DNA of 44,385 bases, from contig NZ_JACKZS010000039.1 in NCBI RefSeq assembly GCF_014222285.1, forward strand, positions 1 through 44,385, in the 5' to 3' direction. Below the pieces are notes generated by a model. That model saw nothing but the letters and a program-made list of their open reading frames with translations, did not search any database and was not told the origin of the DNA. Shown piece by piece: positions 42,802 to 44,385 of this stretch. Each line of letters opens with the position of its first letter. The first letter of the stretch is position 1. A program made the position numbers and the translations under genes. Source of the stretch: Nostoc sp. UCD121 (GTDB lineage Bacteria; Cyanobacteriota; Cyanobacteriia; Cyanobacteriales; Nostocaceae).

Positions 42802-44304
42802 CTATTCTTCTGCTAAAAAGTTAGGATTTTTAGTTGCGGTTTCTGGTGCTTCGCCTTCATAAGCAGCAGCAAAGGAACCTTTTGGTTCTTTGAGGAAGAA
42901 GGCACACATAAAAGCACAGACTAAAGCAGCTATACCCATCGTGGTAAATAGCGTTGGAGCGTCGGTTAAGCTAAAAATTGTTAGGTAAACTACGCCGCCA
43001 AAGTTACCGTAAGCTCCCACATTGCCGGCAATTTGTCCAGTGGCTTCCTTCTTAATCATGGGTACGATGCTGTAGGTTGCACCGCAGCCAGCTTGGGCAA
43101 AGTAAGCGGCAAACATTGTAACTGCGATCGCTAGCGGAATCGGCCAGCTACTATTAATAAAATGGGCAATCAAATAACTAACACCAATGCCGACACTGAT
43201 TATTGTCATTGTCCATTTACGGGAGCTAAATTTATCAGAAATTAAGCCACCACTGGGACGAGAAATCAAATTTAAGAACGGATAGGTAGCAGCAATCATC
43301 CCAGCAACAACATGCTCTAAAGCAAAGGTTTTTTCAAAGAATGCCGGGAGCATGGAAACAACCGCCAGTTCGCTGCCAAAGTTAGTTATATAAGTGAATT
43401 CCAGTAAAGCTACTTGACCAAATTGAAAGCGTTCCGATGGAGCGTAAGTTTTTTTACCAGCTAGAAGTTCTCGGTTTACTTGCCAAGCTTGGTAACTTTG
43501 GTAAGCAAACAATCCTGCTAATAGCAACCAAGCCAGATACATTTGGCTCAAAGTCAAGAAGTGAATATTCTTTTGTTCCAAGCGCCAAGCTAATAAACCT
43601 AGAGCGAAAATCAAACCAAAATTTGAGACAATCAGCGCCCAGAAGCTTTTGATACTAGTCACTTCTAGAGAACCATTTTTCTTAGGCTTCTTGTAGACTT
43701 TACCTGCGGGCGTATCTTGAACGCTGTTGTAATAAATTACGCCGTAAATAGCAGTAATTATCCCTGTAAGTGCGATCGCAAACCGCCAATTAGAAGCACC
43801 ACCAGCAAAAAAGCTAGTAGCTACTGCAAGTATCGGCAAAGCAAACTCTGCGCCAAAAGCTCCAAAGTTACCCCAGCCGCCATAAATGCCTTGGGCAATT
43901 CCCATCTCCTTCGGCTGGAACCATTCCGCCACCATGCGGATACCCACAACAAACCCAGATCCGACAATTCCCATCAGCAAACGACTGATAACTAGTTGAT
44001 TAAAATCTTGCGCTAACGCCGTCGCCAAACAAGGAACTACCGCAAACATTAGCAGCATTGAATAGGTGATTCTGGGGCCAAAACGATCCAGAAGCATCCC
44101 AATAATTAACCGTGCAGGAATTGTGAGGGCGAGGTTACAGATGCCCAAAGTTTTGATTTGTTCAGGCGCTAAACTTAGTTCTTTGCCAATAGTTGTAGCG
44201 AAAGGAGCGAAATTAAACCAACAGACAAAGGTGAGAAAGAAGGCAAACCAAGTTTGATGTAAGATGCGGTAGCGATCGCTGAATGAAAATAATCCTTTAA
44301 GCAT
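42802..44304 (-). CDS. nrtP: Nitrate/nitrite permease, MFS NNP family
   Basis: A 500-residue major facilitator transporter with about 12 membrane helices. It has the two nitrate-signature regions: GIYGGWGNFGAFGAEFALP (about 146-164) in the first half and GQIAGNVGAYGNFGGVVYL (about 423-441) in the second. The first cytoplasmic loop motif GMLLDRFGPR and the equivalent GLISDKFSSRK are present. This matches NrtP, the high-affinity nitrate/nitrite permease used instead of the NrtABCD ABC transporter in some cyanobacteria. It precedes narB on the same strand and is probably co-transcribed with it. The start is an ATG at 44304. Its upstream DNA is a G-rich tandem repeat running off the edge, so the promoter and any nirA are not seen. 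Confidence 0.95.
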   Translation of the reverse strand: MLKGLFSFSDRYRILHQTWFAFFLTFVCWFNFAPFATTIGKELSLAPEQIKTLGICNLALTIPARLIIGMLLDRFGPRITYSMLLMFAVVPCLATALAQDFNQLVISRLLMGIVGSGFVVGIRMVAEWFQPKEMGIAQGIYGGWGNFGAFGAEFALPILAVATSFFAGGASNWRFAIALTGIITAIYGVIYYNSVQDTPAGKVYKKPKKNGSLEVTSIKSFWALIVSNFGLIFALGLLAWRLEQKNIHFLTLSQMYLAWLLLAGLFAYQSYQAWQVNRELLAGKKTYAPSERFQFGQVALLEFTYITNFGSELAVVSMLPAFFEKTFALEHVVAGMIAATYPFLNLISRPSGGLISDKFSSRKWTMTIISVGIGVSYLIAHFINSSWPIPLAIAVTMFAAYFAQAGCGATYSIVPMIKKEATGQIAGNVGAYGNFGGVVYLTIFSLTDAPTLFTTMGIAALVCAFMCAFFLKEPKGSFAAAYEGEAPETATKNPNFLAEE

Positions 44305-44331
44305 TGCAATCTTCCTAATTGAAGAGGACGG

Positions 44332-44385
44332 TAGGGAAGCAGGGGGAGATGAGAGAGCAGGGGGAGCAGGGGGAGCAGGGGAGGC
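44332..44385. repeat. G-rich tandem repeat at the right edge
   Basis: The units AGCAGGGGGAG and AGCAGGGGGAGCAGGGGGAG recur to the end of the window. This is a short tandemly repeated repetitive sequence of the type common between genes in Nostoc, placed directly upstream of nrtP. Confidence 0.6.

Noticed and set aside
44332..44385. Possible CRISPR-like repeat at the right edge
   Set aside because: The units are short, contiguous and G-rich without spacers; this is a tandem intergenic repeat.

Overview
This window is chromosomal DNA of a filamentous, probably heterocyst-forming cyanobacterium (Nostocales; Nostoc/Anabaena type). The evidence is the very frequent HIP1 octamer GCGATCGC, a cyanobacterial NdhM, ferredoxin-type NarB with an NrtP permease, a group 2 sigma factor, a CtpA-type protease, several CHAT-domain proteins, and many short dispersed repeats of the kind described from Nostoc genomes. 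I see no tRNA, rRNA, CRISPR array or complete insertion sequence.

Layout. 1-5799 (minus strand) is an exopolysaccharide cluster: a Wzc-like chain-length regulator/BY-kinase, two glycosyltransferases, a Wzx-type flippase and a cut-off membrane or secreted protein. 6500-8000 holds small exported proteins of unknown function. 8614-10215 encodes a group 2 sigma factor and a ureidoglycolate-lyase-like cupin. 10345-18632 (minus) encodes a TPR-CHAT protein, a PAS-GGDEF-EAL protein, a third family 2 glycosyltransferase and a carboxyl-terminal processing protease; a DUF218/YdcF protein diverges from the last. 19839-23455 (minus) is a two-gene heterodimeric ABC exporter with complementary degenerate ATP sites, preceded by a decayed gene. 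24464-27309 encodes an orphan TpsB transporter and an exported protein of unknown function. 28101-30949 has a NarL-type response regulator, a small cyanobacterial protein probably linked to heterocyst differentiation, and ndhM.

31455-38109 is the most intriguing stretch. It holds a zinc-ribbon/pseudokinase-like/PP2C phosphatase with a membrane anchor, a CHAT-FHA putative cysteine protease, an acidic protein of unknown function and, facing them, an FHA-PrsW intramembrane metalloprotease. Two different proteases, each carrying a phosphothreonine-reading domain, sit beside a phosphatase. This suggests a phosphorylation-controlled proteolysis module.

38871-44304 (minus) is the nitrate-assimilation block: nrtP, narB, a PsiE-family protein and a nitrate-reductase-associated protein. 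The window ends in a GGGAGCAGG-type tandem repeat upstream of nrtP.

Intergenic DNA is rich in hairpins, MITE-like elements and nested short repeats. One 30-bp repeat lies in frame inside a glycosyltransferase gene.
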